A DNA stretch of 64,000 nucleotides, taken from Nitrospira sp. Lineage in GTDB: Bacteria > Nitrospirota > Nitrospiria > Nitrospirales > Nitrospiraceae. Shown piece by piece: positions 33,819 through 42,487 of the stretch. Location: the NCBI GenBank assembly GCA_022226935.1, contig CP092081.1, forward strand, positions 1,504,315-1,568,314. The letters run 5' to 3'. The notes under the pieces were generated by a model. That model was not told where the DNA came from and did not search any database. It saw only the letters and a list, made by a program, of their open reading frames with translations. Each line of letters starts with the position of its first letter. The first letter of the stretch is position 1. The position numbers were made by a program, and so were the translations under genes.

Positions 33819-35944
33819 ACGGCCGCGTTCCGTAATCCCCGCAGCCACGCCGCCAGCACGAGGGCTGACAGTCCCAACAAGATTTGCAGCTGCCAACCGA
33901 TGGCGGTTTTCGGCAGGCCTCCTAGGTTCTGTGCGCGAGCTAGATTCATCGCCTGGCCCTGTTCGGTTCCAGGTATATCGGCCGGTCGAGCCGGTGTCAC
34001 GTCGACAGCCACCAGACTGGTGTACTGACTCACAAGATGGTGAGCCAAAGCTACCTCGATCACGGATGTTTTTGTGACCTCGGCCTGTCCTTCTTTGGTG
34101 GCCTCATCCATCAGCGACGAGATTTTTTGCCGCGCCCAGTAGACGGAGAGCCCGCCTTGCGTCGCGGCTTGGTTCAATGAGACCGGCAGCGACCAGGGAC
34201 GGGTTCCTACCTGTCCATGCAGCATCGCGTGCGACGGCAGCGCATCGGCTTTGAGGGCCAGCACAATCGGCTCGCCTTCATACAGATCGGCTATCTTGGC
34301 TGGATATTGTTCCAGCCCGGACCAGCCGGCCTGATCGAGGGTGATGTCCCCGAGCACCGGGCGTTCCAGTTTTTTGAACAAGCGCGCGAGCTGCTGTTCG
34401 ACCTCCTCCACCTTGCCGATATAGGTGAAGGTGCCTCGTCCGAATTCGGCCGCTTTTCGCATCAGATGGCTGTTGGGCGTGGACCCGATCCCGATCGTGA
34501 ACAGCCGCCTGGTGCCGACTCGTTGGTGTAGCAGCTCAAACAATTCCTCCTCGTTCCCGACTTGGCCATCGGTCAACAAGATAATCTGTTGCAGTCGTGA
34601 GCTGTCTTGCGGGCTCTTGAGGGCTTGTCGCAAGGCCGGAAGCACTTCGGTCCCGCCATCGGCATGCAACTGCTCGGTATAGCGAATGGCCTGTTTGATG
34701 GTCATGGTGGTCACCGGCTGAGGTACGGTAAACAGCGAACGGACCGTATGGCTGAATTGGATGATGTTGACGCGATCCTGCATGGAAAGCCGTGGAAGGG
34801 CTGCGGCCAATGCGCGTTTGGCCTGATCGATCGACGGGCCGGCCATGGACCCTGAGGTATCGATGATGAACGTGAGGTCGCGTGGAATGCGCGGCGCCTT
34901 CTCGTCGTGCTGCGTCGGAGGAGCGAGCATCAGCATCGCGTAGGTCTGCCCATTGTTCTGCTCCGTAAAGACGGTGGCGATGGGCTCGGTGCGGGGCGCG
35001 GGGCGCCAGGTCAGTTGAAAGTCTCGATCGGCCGGGACGGCGTCGGCTCGGAGCGTGACGTGATAGCCGCCTTCAGCATCCGGAATCGTGATGATGGGAT
35101 GAAAGCTGGACTCCACCTTGTCGATCGGGAAGCCGGGATGCAGCGTCAAGGAGAGGCTGACGGGATTGATCGAGCCATGATCCGGTGATTGCATCGGCGG
35201 CGTGATGCGCGAGGCGTCGGGGACGCGGTCTGTGTCCCACATCGTGCCGGATCCTGCTGGAGCCTGCCCCTCGATGATAACCGGTGTGCCGGGAATGTAG
35301 CGCTGTCCCACAGCCATGGGAAAACGGAGGTGGAACTGTTCATCTGCGTATCGCACCGTTTCCTGATACTCGATTTCGATGGTGATGTGCTCGCCGGGTC
35401 CGATATTGGCCACGGAGGTCGTGAAGATATTCGGCCGTTCCTGATCCAACAGGCTCGTGCGCTGTCCCTGCTGTTTGGCCTGTTCATAGACCTTCTTGGC
35501 TTCGGCCCGTTCCTTGATCTGCCCTTCGATGATCCGCTCGCCGACTCGCATCCGCAGGTGATCGACGGCAGCCGTGTCGGGTAGCGGGAAAACGTAGATG
35601 CCTTCAAGCCAGTCGCCTTTGTTGGTGCTGGGGTTGGTAAATTCCTGCCGGACGGTCGCGCGGGCAATGGTGCCGGTGACGGCGATCTGGACATCGGTTT
35701 TCAGAACGGGGGCCGGGGTGAATCGACCGGCCTGCTCGGCGCGGAATAGCAGGGCGCCTTCCGTGACCTCGCTGATGCCCATGGTGGGAACGACCCCGGT
35801 GCTCAACGTGGCAGGCGATTCGGCCGAACCGGCGTCCGGCGGAGGAGCGCCAAGAGCGAGGGTGGCGAGTACCACAGAGATCATCAGGAAGCGTGCACAT
35901 CTGTGTAGTCGAGCACGTGGGAGAAAGAACCATTCAGTCAGCAT
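33815..35944 (-). CDS. VIT and vWA domain protein, dedicated sortase substrate
   Basis: 709 residues. After a signal peptide, a VIT domain (residues ~65-190, including VRQEFTNPSTNKGDWLEGIYVFPLP) and a von Willebrand A domain (residues ~355-530) with a MIDAS motif starting at D362 (DTSGS) follow. The C terminus is a classic sorting signal: LPKTA at residues 677-681, a hydrophobic helix and an Arg-containing tail. This is the layout of the family called marine proteobacterial sortase target protein. The protein may be released from or re-anchored to the membrane by the coupled sortase; the ligand is unknown. Confidence 0.9.
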   Translation of the reverse strand: MLTEWFFLPRARLHRCARFLMISVVLATLALGAPPPDAGSAESPATLSTGVVPTMGISEVTEGALLFRAEQAGRFTPAPVLKTDVQIAVTGTIARATVRQEFTNPSTNKGDWLEGIYVFPLPDTAAVDHLRMRVGERIIEGQIKERAEAKKVYEQAKQQGQRTSLLDQERPNIFTTSVANIGPGEHITIEIEYQETVRYADEQFHLRFPMAVGQRYIPGTPVIIEGQAPAGSGTMWDTDRVPDASRITPPMQSPDHGSINPVSLSLTLHPGFPIDKVESSFHPIITIPDAEGGYHVTLRADAVPADRDFQLTWRPAPRTEPIATVFTEQNNGQTYAMLMLAPPTQHDEKAPRIPRDLTFIIDTSGSMAGPSIDQAKRALAAALPRLSMQDRVNIIQFSHTVRSLFTVPQPVTTMTIKQAIRYTEQLHADGGTEVLPALRQALKSPQDSSRLQQIILLTDGQVGNEEELFELLHQRVGTRRLFTIGIGSTPNSHLMRKAAEFGRGTFTYIGKVEEVEQQLARLFKKLERPVLGDITLDQAGWSGLEQYPAKIADLYEGEPIVLALKADALPSHAMLHGQVGTRPWSLPVSLNQAATQGGLSVYWARQKISSLMDEATKEGQAEVTKTSVIEVALAHHLVSQYTSLVAVDVTPARPADIPGTEQGQAMNLARAQNLGGLPKTAIGWQLQILLGLSALVLAAWLRGLRNAAV

Positions 35945-36039
35945 GCGATCCTCGTGTTGTCCGATGCGGATGTGTTGCGCGGTTGCGAGTTCCCCTGGGA
36001 AACACGCAGGGTCTTTCCCAGGGGAGCCCCGATGTCATG

Positions 36040-36858
36040 TTAGTTGCCGGTCGCTGATTCGACAGGAGTCTCTGCTTCGTCGGAGGAAGCAGCGGAAGGA
36101 AAGCCATTCTCGCTGCCGGAATCGACCGGCGCCGATTCCATCGACAGGTCGGAGCTGTTGGAGAAAGGATCTGTTACGGGTTCGGTGGTGATGGTGGGAA
36201 CTACCATGTGTTCCTGGCCGATCTTCCGCATCTCCAGATGCACTCGTCGATTCATCTGCCGGCAGACATCGCTCTGGTCGATGCACAAGGCGCCTTCTTC
36301 ACCCAGACTCACCGTGCGGATGGCCGATTCCGGCACGCCCAGGGAGATGAGCTGTTGCTTGACCGTCTCGGCCCGTTTCATGCCGAGAATCTTGTTGAAG
36401 CTCATGGAGCCCTGTTGATCCGTGTAGCCTTGCAGCAACACGCCCCAATCCGGTTCGTTCTTCAGGAACTCGGCATGGCGCTGCAACGTGGCCTTGCCGT
36501 CGTCACTCAAGCCCTTGCGGCCGATCTCAAAATGGATATCGTCATGCAGAATGTCTGTGCTCCGACTCGCCAACGGTGCGGTCTCCACATGAGTGACCGG
36601 CATCGCGGCTGACCCCGTTGCCTTGTCGGTCGACTCCTTAAGAACCTGGGACACCTGGGCTGTATCGAGAGCTTCAGACGATCGATTGCTGTGGGCCGCT
36701 TCGTCCGCCTGCGAGTAGTACCAGAAGGCGGCAACGACGATGGCCAGGAACCCGACGAGACCGCTCAGGATATAGACATCCTTCATGTCCCGATCGGGGC
36801 CGACGATGGTGGGGGCGACGGATCCTGCGCTGACGGTGGCTGTGGGAGATTTTTGCAT
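36040..36858 (-). CDS. OmpA-domain protein next to the sortase pair (PdsO-like)
   Basis: 272 residues from the ATG at 36858, chosen for AAGGAG upstream. One transmembrane helix (YILSGLVGFLAIVVAAFWYY) anchors a periplasmic OmpA/MotB-type peptidoglycan-binding domain with HFEIGRKGLSDDGKATL, LLQGYTDQQG and MKRAETVKQQLISLGV, ending with a QMNRRVHLEM segment. The C-terminal ~60 residues are acidic, Ser/Thr/Pro-rich and disordered. It lies 95 bases upstream of the sortase target gene on the same strand. Dedicated class GN sortase loci often include such an OmpA protein. Confidence 0.8.
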   Translation of the reverse strand: MQKSPTATVSAGSVAPTIVGPDRDMKDVYILSGLVGFLAIVVAAFWYYSQADEAAHSNRSSEALDTAQVSQVLKESTDKATGSAAMPVTHVETAPLASRSTDILHDDIHFEIGRKGLSDDGKATLQRHAEFLKNEPDWGVLLQGYTDQQGSMSFNKILGMKRAETVKQQLISLGVPESAIRTVSLGEEGALCIDQSDVCRQMNRRVHLEMRKIGQEHMVVPTITTEPVTDPFSNSSDLSMESAPVDSGSENGFPSAASSDEAETPVESATGN

Positions 36859-37679
36859 GGTGCCTGCTCCTTGCGTTGTCGAGCCGGATTGCTCCGGCCC
36901 ATTGGTTGTTGTGACTATTGTTGTGCCCACTGTTGGCTTGCGGGGTCGGCCTGCCGATGTTCACCTCCTTCCTGCCGAACGCCCGCCGTCGGGCGGTGCA
37001 GAGAGCAAGGCAGAGGCCAGGCGCAGCCGCCGGCTCGATGTTTAGAAAGCCATTACGCAACAAAGGCTTAGATGAATTGGGTGGATGCGTGGAACCGGCG
37101 ATTCATGCGGGGATCAGCGGGGATGCGGGGCTAGCCCCGCATGGGAACTGAGAGGTGGAGTATGGGGTGGTCTGGGTGAGTCCCCGAAGACACTGAGCGC
37201 TCACTGTCTCGCGTCCCTGCGCAAACGTAACGCTCCTTCTTCGTCGCATCGCACACCTCGCACAACGCGCGGCTTCAGAAAGCCCTCGTCGGACGCGCAC
37301 AGTTGGAGACCTCCCAGGCCGCCCCCTATATACCGTTGCGACCTTCGTGAGGGACAAGCTTGCATCCCCCTCTTGCCTGTGATGAGCGTGGCCTGCTAAA
37401 ACCTGCCGAGCCGGTTGTGCCTTGGTCGCAGTTTTGGATAGCCCACTCGATCTGACAGCAGCAACCAGCCTTCTTCTTATTATTCCCTCTTTGTGGCCCA
37501 TGCGTTGAACCCTTCGAGAGTCTTTGATCTCTCAGAGGAAGAATCGTGGCGTATGGCAGTGCCGTGAGGGGTCCGGCGCCGTTCCAGGAATTTGTTTGAG
37601 CGGGGTGGGGGCTGCTGTAAGATCGACCAAAATCCCCGGTGATTGCCGATGTATGAATTCAGGCAGGGAGAATCGTTCG
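36859..37679. other. about 820 bases without a gene, containing a perfect palindrome
   Basis: No ORF here has coding character. The notable element is a 20-bp perfect palindrome at 37123-37142 (half-site ATGCGGGGCT), which is followed by neither a T tract nor a gene start. The remainder shows nothing I can assign. Confidence 0.4.
37123..37142. repeat. 20-bp perfect palindrome
   Basis: Half-site ATGCGGGGCT joined directly to its complement. It is preceded by partial copies of the same GCGGGGAT motif at 37107 and 37117. Could be a hairpin in RNA or a dimeric regulator site. Confidence 0.4.
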
Positions 37680-38489
37680 ATGAAGAGGTTGTCCTCGTGG
37701 TTGTTGTTGTCTTGGCTCTCAATGATTTCGTTGGTTCAGGCGGCGGACTATCAATTGACGCTTGGTCAAGGAATCGACGTCTGTGAGGCCTGCAAACAAA
37801 ATCTGGAACGGATGACGGTGCACCCCGCTTGCGAGCGGGAGTACAGTGTCCAGTTCGACCTGGAACCTCCGGTCTGGAAACCCTTCGATGTGGCCGGTCA
37901 TCTCGAGGCCATGGAACAGGTGCTGTATTTCCTGGCTGCAGGCAGTGAATCTGCCGGACATGCTCTTTCGGACGAAAGCCAATTCGAGGAGACGGTCAGG
38001 AGAATCAGCACCAAGGAGGAGCCCTGGGCCTATTGGGCGCAGGTGGACATCAATAACGATGGTAAGGTGGAGCCGGTGCTGAAGCTCCATTCTTCACTGT
38101 GCCGTTCGCGAAATGACGGGACCATTGGCCGGGCCTACTCGGCTCCCCTCGTGGTGCTCACCGAAAATCTTAATGGCATCGATCACGCATTGACCGATTT
38201 GGTGCTGCAGAACCCTCGTCAGGATGGGCGCGCGGCCGGTGAAACCAACTACCAGCTGTATGGGGTGTTCCGCTATAAAGGGGAGACCTATTTTGATCGC
38301 TGGGACGATGCAGGGAGCAGCGATCCGTCTGAGCGCTTTACGTTGAGCATCTATGCCTCAACCGGAGAGACCACTCGCAAACTCTGCCGGTTGAAGGAAT
38401 TGCAGACCAAGCGCTGGTTCCCCGGGTTGCCTTGCGCATCCGGTCGTTGTCAAACCGCAAGGCCGCTCCCCACGCGGTTCATCCCGTGA
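37680..38489 (+). CDS. secreted protein of unknown function
   Basis: 269 residues from the ATG at 37680 with GGGAGA upstream; the longer frame from 37524 lacks a signal. Signal peptide MKRLSSWLLLSWLSMISLVQA with cleavage before ADYQ. The mature protein has CEACKQ near the start, several further Cys (possible disulfides), a calcium-loop-like DINNDGKVEPVLK, and a hydrophilic C terminus ending with a CASGRC pair. It may be a periplasmic structural protein; no family recognised. Confidence 0.7.
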   Translation: MKRLSSWLLLSWLSMISLVQAADYQLTLGQGIDVCEACKQNLERMTVHPACEREYSVQFDLEPPVWKPFDVAGHLEAMEQVLYFLAAGSESAGHALSDESQFEETVRRISTKEEPWAYWAQVDINNDGKVEPVLKLHSSLCRSRNDGTIGRAYSAPLVVLTENLNGIDHALTDLVLQNPRQDGRAAGETNYQLYGVFRYKGETYFDRWDDAGSSDPSERFTLSIYASTGETTRKLCRLKELQTKRWFPGLPCASGRCQTARPLPTRFIP

Positions 38490-38525
38490 TTCCATCGACA
38501 CGGCGCGCGCTGTAATTTCCGCCAG

Positions 38526-39653
38526 TCACCGGCTTTTCAATCGCCATAGCGACGTCAACTCGGCTGCGCGGGCGGCGCGGAGAGGATCCGCCTGTTCCGA
38601 GGCGCGCGGATGACGCGGCCGGATGTCGGTCTTGCCGACGACGACGAGCCCCGCTTGTTCGAAGGCGGCGAGGAGTTCGTCCCTGGATCTCAGTGCCAGA
38701 TGTTCGGCGAGATCGGAGAGCAAGAGCCAGCCTTCTCCGCCCGGCTCCAAGTGGGCGGCCAGCCCGTTGAGAAATCCATACAGCATCCGGCTCTCGGGAT
38801 CGTAGATCGCCTGTTCAAGGGGAGAGGTGGGCCGCGCCGGCACCCATGGCGGGTTGCAGACCACGAGGTGAGCCTTGCCTTCTGGAAAGAGGTCGGCCGG
38901 CAGTATCTCCACCTGACTACTCAGATCCAGGCGTTCAATATTCTCGCGGGCGCAGGCCAACGCGCGAAGATCCTGGTCGGTGGCAATGATACGCGGGACG
39001 CCGCGGCGGGCCAAAACTGCCGCCAGCACCCCCGTTCCCGTTCCGACATCAAACGCCAGCGTACAGGCGGGAAGCGAGGCATCGGCGACCAGCTCCACAT
39101 ACTCGCTGCGTATCGGTGAAAACACTCCGTAGTGCGGATGGATGCGGTCTCCCAGCGCGGGGACGTCTATCCCGTTCTTCCGCCATTCGTGCGCCCCGAT
39201 GACTCCCAGTAATTCACGTAGCGAGACCAGAGCACGAGCCGTCGCGCGGCCGTAGGCTTCGGCGCAGGCCTGCCGGAGATCGGGGGCGCGGCGCAGGCGG
39301 ATGGCGTAATCGTCCTCCAGAGTGACCAACAGCATGCCCAGGATGCGGGCACGGCGGGATTGCGTCTGCCGATGAAAGTGAAAGGACTCCGTGGGAGAGG
39401 CGCCGGCCTTCGGGGGATGGCGGTCTGCGCGCCTCGCCATGGCATTGAGCAGCTGTCGCGCATTCTGGAAGTCGCCCCGCCAAAGCAGTGCGGTGCCTTC
39501 ACAAGCCATCCGATGGGCCGCATCGGCGGTCATGCTGTCGCCGGCGATCACCACACGTTTCGGAGGAGGCGCGCCCCATTCCGAGCGCCAGGACGCGGAG
39601 TACGACTGTCCTCCTTCGGTCCACGTCACCTGCGCCGGTTCAGTCATAAACAA
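38526..39653 (-). CDS. class I SAM-dependent methyltransferase
   Basis: 375 residues. A helical N-terminal region (~190 residues) with DFQNARQLLNAMARRADR precedes a Rossmann methyltransferase domain with motif I DVGTGTGVLA, an acidic IIATDQD end of strand 2, and the NPPWVP motif typical of enzymes methylating planar nitrogen in Gln, Asn or nucleobases. The domain arrangement is similar to N5-glutamine or rRNA guanine methyltransferases; the substrate is unknown. It is the last gene of a minus-strand run that begins near 45.7 kb. Confidence 0.75.
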   Translation of the reverse strand: MFMTEPAQVTWTEGGQSYSASWRSEWGAPPPKRVVIAGDSMTADAAHRMACEGTALLWRGDFQNARQLLNAMARRADRHPPKAGASPTESFHFHRQTQSRRARILGMLLVTLEDDYAIRLRRAPDLRQACAEAYGRATARALVSLRELLGVIGAHEWRKNGIDVPALGDRIHPHYGVFSPIRSEYVELVADASLPACTLAFDVGTGTGVLAAVLARRGVPRIIATDQDLRALACARENIERLDLSSQVEILPADLFPEGKAHLVVCNPPWVPARPTSPLEQAIYDPESRMLYGFLNGLAAHLEPGGEGWLLLSDLAEHLALRSRDELLAAFEQAGLVVVGKTDIRPRHPRASEQADPLRAARAAELTSLWRLKSR

Positions 39654-39734
39654 GCTCCGCGTCCGCTGCTTGGTGCGAATGTTGCTGTGCCGACGCGCCG
39701 ATTTCCTCAGTGGTCAAATGGTGAGGGGATCGGA

Positions 39735-42446
39735 TCATGATTTGGAAAAATGTCGCCGCACCAAGGCTTCGACGGATGTGAAGTGGCGCTCGGGAAGGTT
39801 TTTGAAACGCCGCTTACAGTCCAGCAGGGCTTCCTCCACGCCCGTGAATGGAATGATGGTTTCCATGAGGTGCCCATGGTAGTCCATCAACTTCAGCTCG
39901 ACCGTGCGCAGGAGGGATGGGTCTCCGGCCAACGCGGCGGCGGCTTTGGCTTGGTCTCCGCCCGAATCCACGAGCGCTTGAAAGCAGAGGCCTTTCAGTC
40001 GTTGGGTCACCGTGCTGCGATCCCATCCCAAGGCTTTGGCTGTGGCTTGCATGTCGAAGCGCTGTTGACGCAACTGCTGCAAGACGGCGAGGTCGCCGGC
40101 AGGATCCGGCAAGAGCGGGGCGGCACCGGATGGCTCGACATGCCGCGACGGTCGGCCGGCCAGGCGAAGATCCGCCGCGGAGAGCACCGGACCATCTGAT
40201 AGCGCCACGGCCTGCTCCAGGCATTGCCGCAATTCCCGCACGTTGCCCGGCCAGGGCTGTTGCATGAGCGCCGAGACTGCTTCTTCCGAAAGGCGAACGG
40301 AGGTGTGACGATTGTGTTGCACGGCTTCGTCGAGGCAGGCCTCTGCGATGAGTGGGATATCGTCCCGACGCTCCCGCAATGGCGGCAGGTGCAGCACGAG
40401 GCCTTTGAGGCGGAAATACAGATCCTCACGAAACCAGCCTTCCGACACGCCTCGCTGCAAATCCTTGTTCGTCGCTGCCACAATGCGGACGTCCACCGTG
40501 GTGGGGGTCGCGGCGCCCACGCGATAGAAGGATCGATCCTGCAACACCCGCAAGAGTTTGCTTTGATGGTCAAGTCGCAGGTCGCCGATTTCATCGAGAA
40601 AAATCGTGCCGAGGTGCGCCAGTTCGAAATACCCTTTGCGGTCGGCATGCGCGCCGGTGAAACTGCCGCGGACATGGCCGAAGAGTTCGCTTTCGAACAG
40701 TTCCGGTGAGATGGCCGCCATATTGACGGCAATGAAGGGTTTCGCCGCTCGTGGACTCAACCGGTGAACGGCGCGGGCGCAGAGCTCTTTGCCGGTTCCC
40801 GCTTCGCCGGTGATCAGGACGGTAACGGTCGTGCGCGCGCCTTTCTTGAGGTCGCGAAACATCGTGAGCATCGCCGGGTGCCTCGTGATTATTCCTGCCT
40901 GCTCGCATTCCCGGCGAAGGGCCTCCTGTTCGACGTTGCCCAGCGGCTCTGCGCTGATCGTCGCGGCCCGCATGCGCTGCAGGTGCTGTTCGAGGGCGTC
41001 CATCCGTTGACGGGTTGCATCTTCCTGCGCCTGGGCCTCGGCAATCCTGAGTTGGAGCTCTGCAGCGAGCCGGCTCGACTCGGCTGCTTTGGAGGCCGAC
41101 TGTGACATGCTGGCGCGAGCGGATTCCAAATCCTCCTCCAGACTCTCCACAGCCGTTTCCCGATAGACCAGCGCTTCCCGGACTGCCACCAGATTCTGTT
41201 GAACCTGCAGCATGTCTTGCTCCAACAGCACCAGGCGTCTGGTCGCCATCAACTGGCCCAGGAGGCTGCCGGTGATGAGGATCATGACCGTGGCGGTGAC
41301 GGGAATGATGAACGGCAGCACCCAATGGGTGGCGGCGAGCATGACCCAAGCAAGGCAGAGATACAGCAACAACATGCCTGTGCCCAGGACCGGACCTTTC
41401 CAATCTGCCCCACGGAGGACCATCCAGGCTACGGAGAGGCCAAGCACGAACGTGACGATGGCGCGCTCTAGTGGAGAGAGGTCTCTGATCCAGTCTTGTG
41501 TCAGCAGCGTGTGCAGCAGATGTGCCTGCAACAATATGTCCGATGCCTCATCGCCGGAGGGAAGCGTTCGTTCCGGTTGAAGGATCGGCTGGGTAAGTAG
41601 GAGCACCGCTTTGCCGTTGACCAGGGCATTCAGGCTCTCAGTGTCTTTCCGGTCGATCATGCGGGAGAGATCCAGCACCGTGGTGGCAGGAAAGACCGTG
41701 GGAAGCGGATGCCCGGCAACGTTGATGAGGAGGCGGCCGTGACGGTCAAGCGGGATGGTGATGTCGCGCGTCGATCCGTCGGGCATTCGCGCGTTGCGCA
41801 GATGCATCCGGCCCGATCTCCCTGCGAGTTGATTCGGTGGGACTTGCCAGAATGTGGTGGCCATGGCGAATCCCAAGGCCGGAAGTTCACTGGCGCCGTC
41901 GCCATGAAAGAGCGGCACACGGCGGACCACGCGATCTGGGTCAACCATCAGTTGTAAGGTGCTTCTTCCCGGTGTGAGTGCTGGTGAGGGGATCGCGGAG
42001 ATGGTCGTCTCCTGGTCCAAGACGAGAGGCATGACCGCTGGATAGGAGACGGTACCGGCTGACTTCACCGCTTCGATCAACAAGGCGTCACTGACGGCGC
42101 CTCCGAGATTGGGAGGGCTGGGAAGGTCGAGCGAAATATCGAGGCCGATCGAGGCGGCTCCGGCATCATGCAGCGCAGTGATGAGTTTTGCCGGGAGCGC
42201 GCGATCCCACGATCCGGTGCCGAACTGTTGATCGCTGGCCTGGTCTCTGAGGATGAGGAGAAGGTGCGGGTCTGGAGCCGGTTGGGCGCGAAGGCGCATC
42301 CAGGTGTCGTACGGTGCCCATTCCAGCGCCTGGTACGTGGCGGGTGCCGGCACCCACATGACTTCACTGAGGGCGATCGCGGCCAGCGCCATCAGCGCGG
42401 CTTGCAGCCAGATATTCCTGACGAAGAGGCGGGTGGCGATTCGCAT
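39735..42446 (-). CDS. CHASE2-domain membrane protein with sigma54-activator AAA+ module
   Basis: 903 residues. After one TM helix, a periplasmic CHASE2 sensor (residues ~40-300; YDTWMRLRAQPAPDP, ASIGLDISLD) is followed by about three TM helices (~310-410) and a coiled coil (~420-500). Next comes a sigma54-interaction AAA+ domain with Walker A GEAGTGKE, a GSFTGA loop (family norm GAFTGA), Walker B IFLDEIGD, and an arginine-finger region NVRELRQ. A helix-turn-helix (MQATAKALGWDRSTVTQRL) and a ~90-residue C-terminal extension end the protein. It probably activates sigma54-dependent genes in response to a periplasmic signal. The Ala-to-Ser change in the sigma54-contact loop is conservative but unusual. 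Confidence 0.85.
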   Translation of the reverse strand: MRIATRLFVRNIWLQAALMALAAIALSEVMWVPAPATYQALEWAPYDTWMRLRAQPAPDPHLLLILRDQASDQQFGTGSWDRALPAKLITALHDAGAASIGLDISLDLPSPPNLGGAVSDALLIEAVKSAGTVSYPAVMPLVLDQETTISAIPSPALTPGRSTLQLMVDPDRVVRRVPLFHGDGASELPALGFAMATTFWQVPPNQLAGRSGRMHLRNARMPDGSTRDITIPLDRHGRLLINVAGHPLPTVFPATTVLDLSRMIDRKDTESLNALVNGKAVLLLTQPILQPERTLPSGDEASDILLQAHLLHTLLTQDWIRDLSPLERAIVTFVLGLSVAWMVLRGADWKGPVLGTGMLLLYLCLAWVMLAATHWVLPFIIPVTATVMILITGSLLGQLMATRRLVLLEQDMLQVQQNLVAVREALVYRETAVESLEEDLESARASMSQSASKAAESSRLAAELQLRIAEAQAQEDATRQRMDALEQHLQRMRAATISAEPLGNVEQEALRRECEQAGIITRHPAMLTMFRDLKKGARTTVTVLITGEAGTGKELCARAVHRLSPRAAKPFIAVNMAAISPELFESELFGHVRGSFTGAHADRKGYFELAHLGTIFLDEIGDLRLDHQSKLLRVLQDRSFYRVGAATPTTVDVRIVAATNKDLQRGVSEGWFREDLYFRLKGLVLHLPPLRERRDDIPLIAEACLDEAVQHNRHTSVRLSEEAVSALMQQPWPGNVRELRQCLEQAVALSDGPVLSAADLRLAGRPSRHVEPSGAAPLLPDPAGDLAVLQQLRQQRFDMQATAKALGWDRSTVTQRLKGLCFQALVDSGGDQAKAAAALAGDPSLLRTVELKLMDYHGHLMETIIPFTGVEEALLDCKRRFKNLPERHFTSVEALVRRHFSKS

Positions 42447-42487
42447 GGGTGGTCGCTGACGAACCGGATACTGAAAATGTCCGCTCG

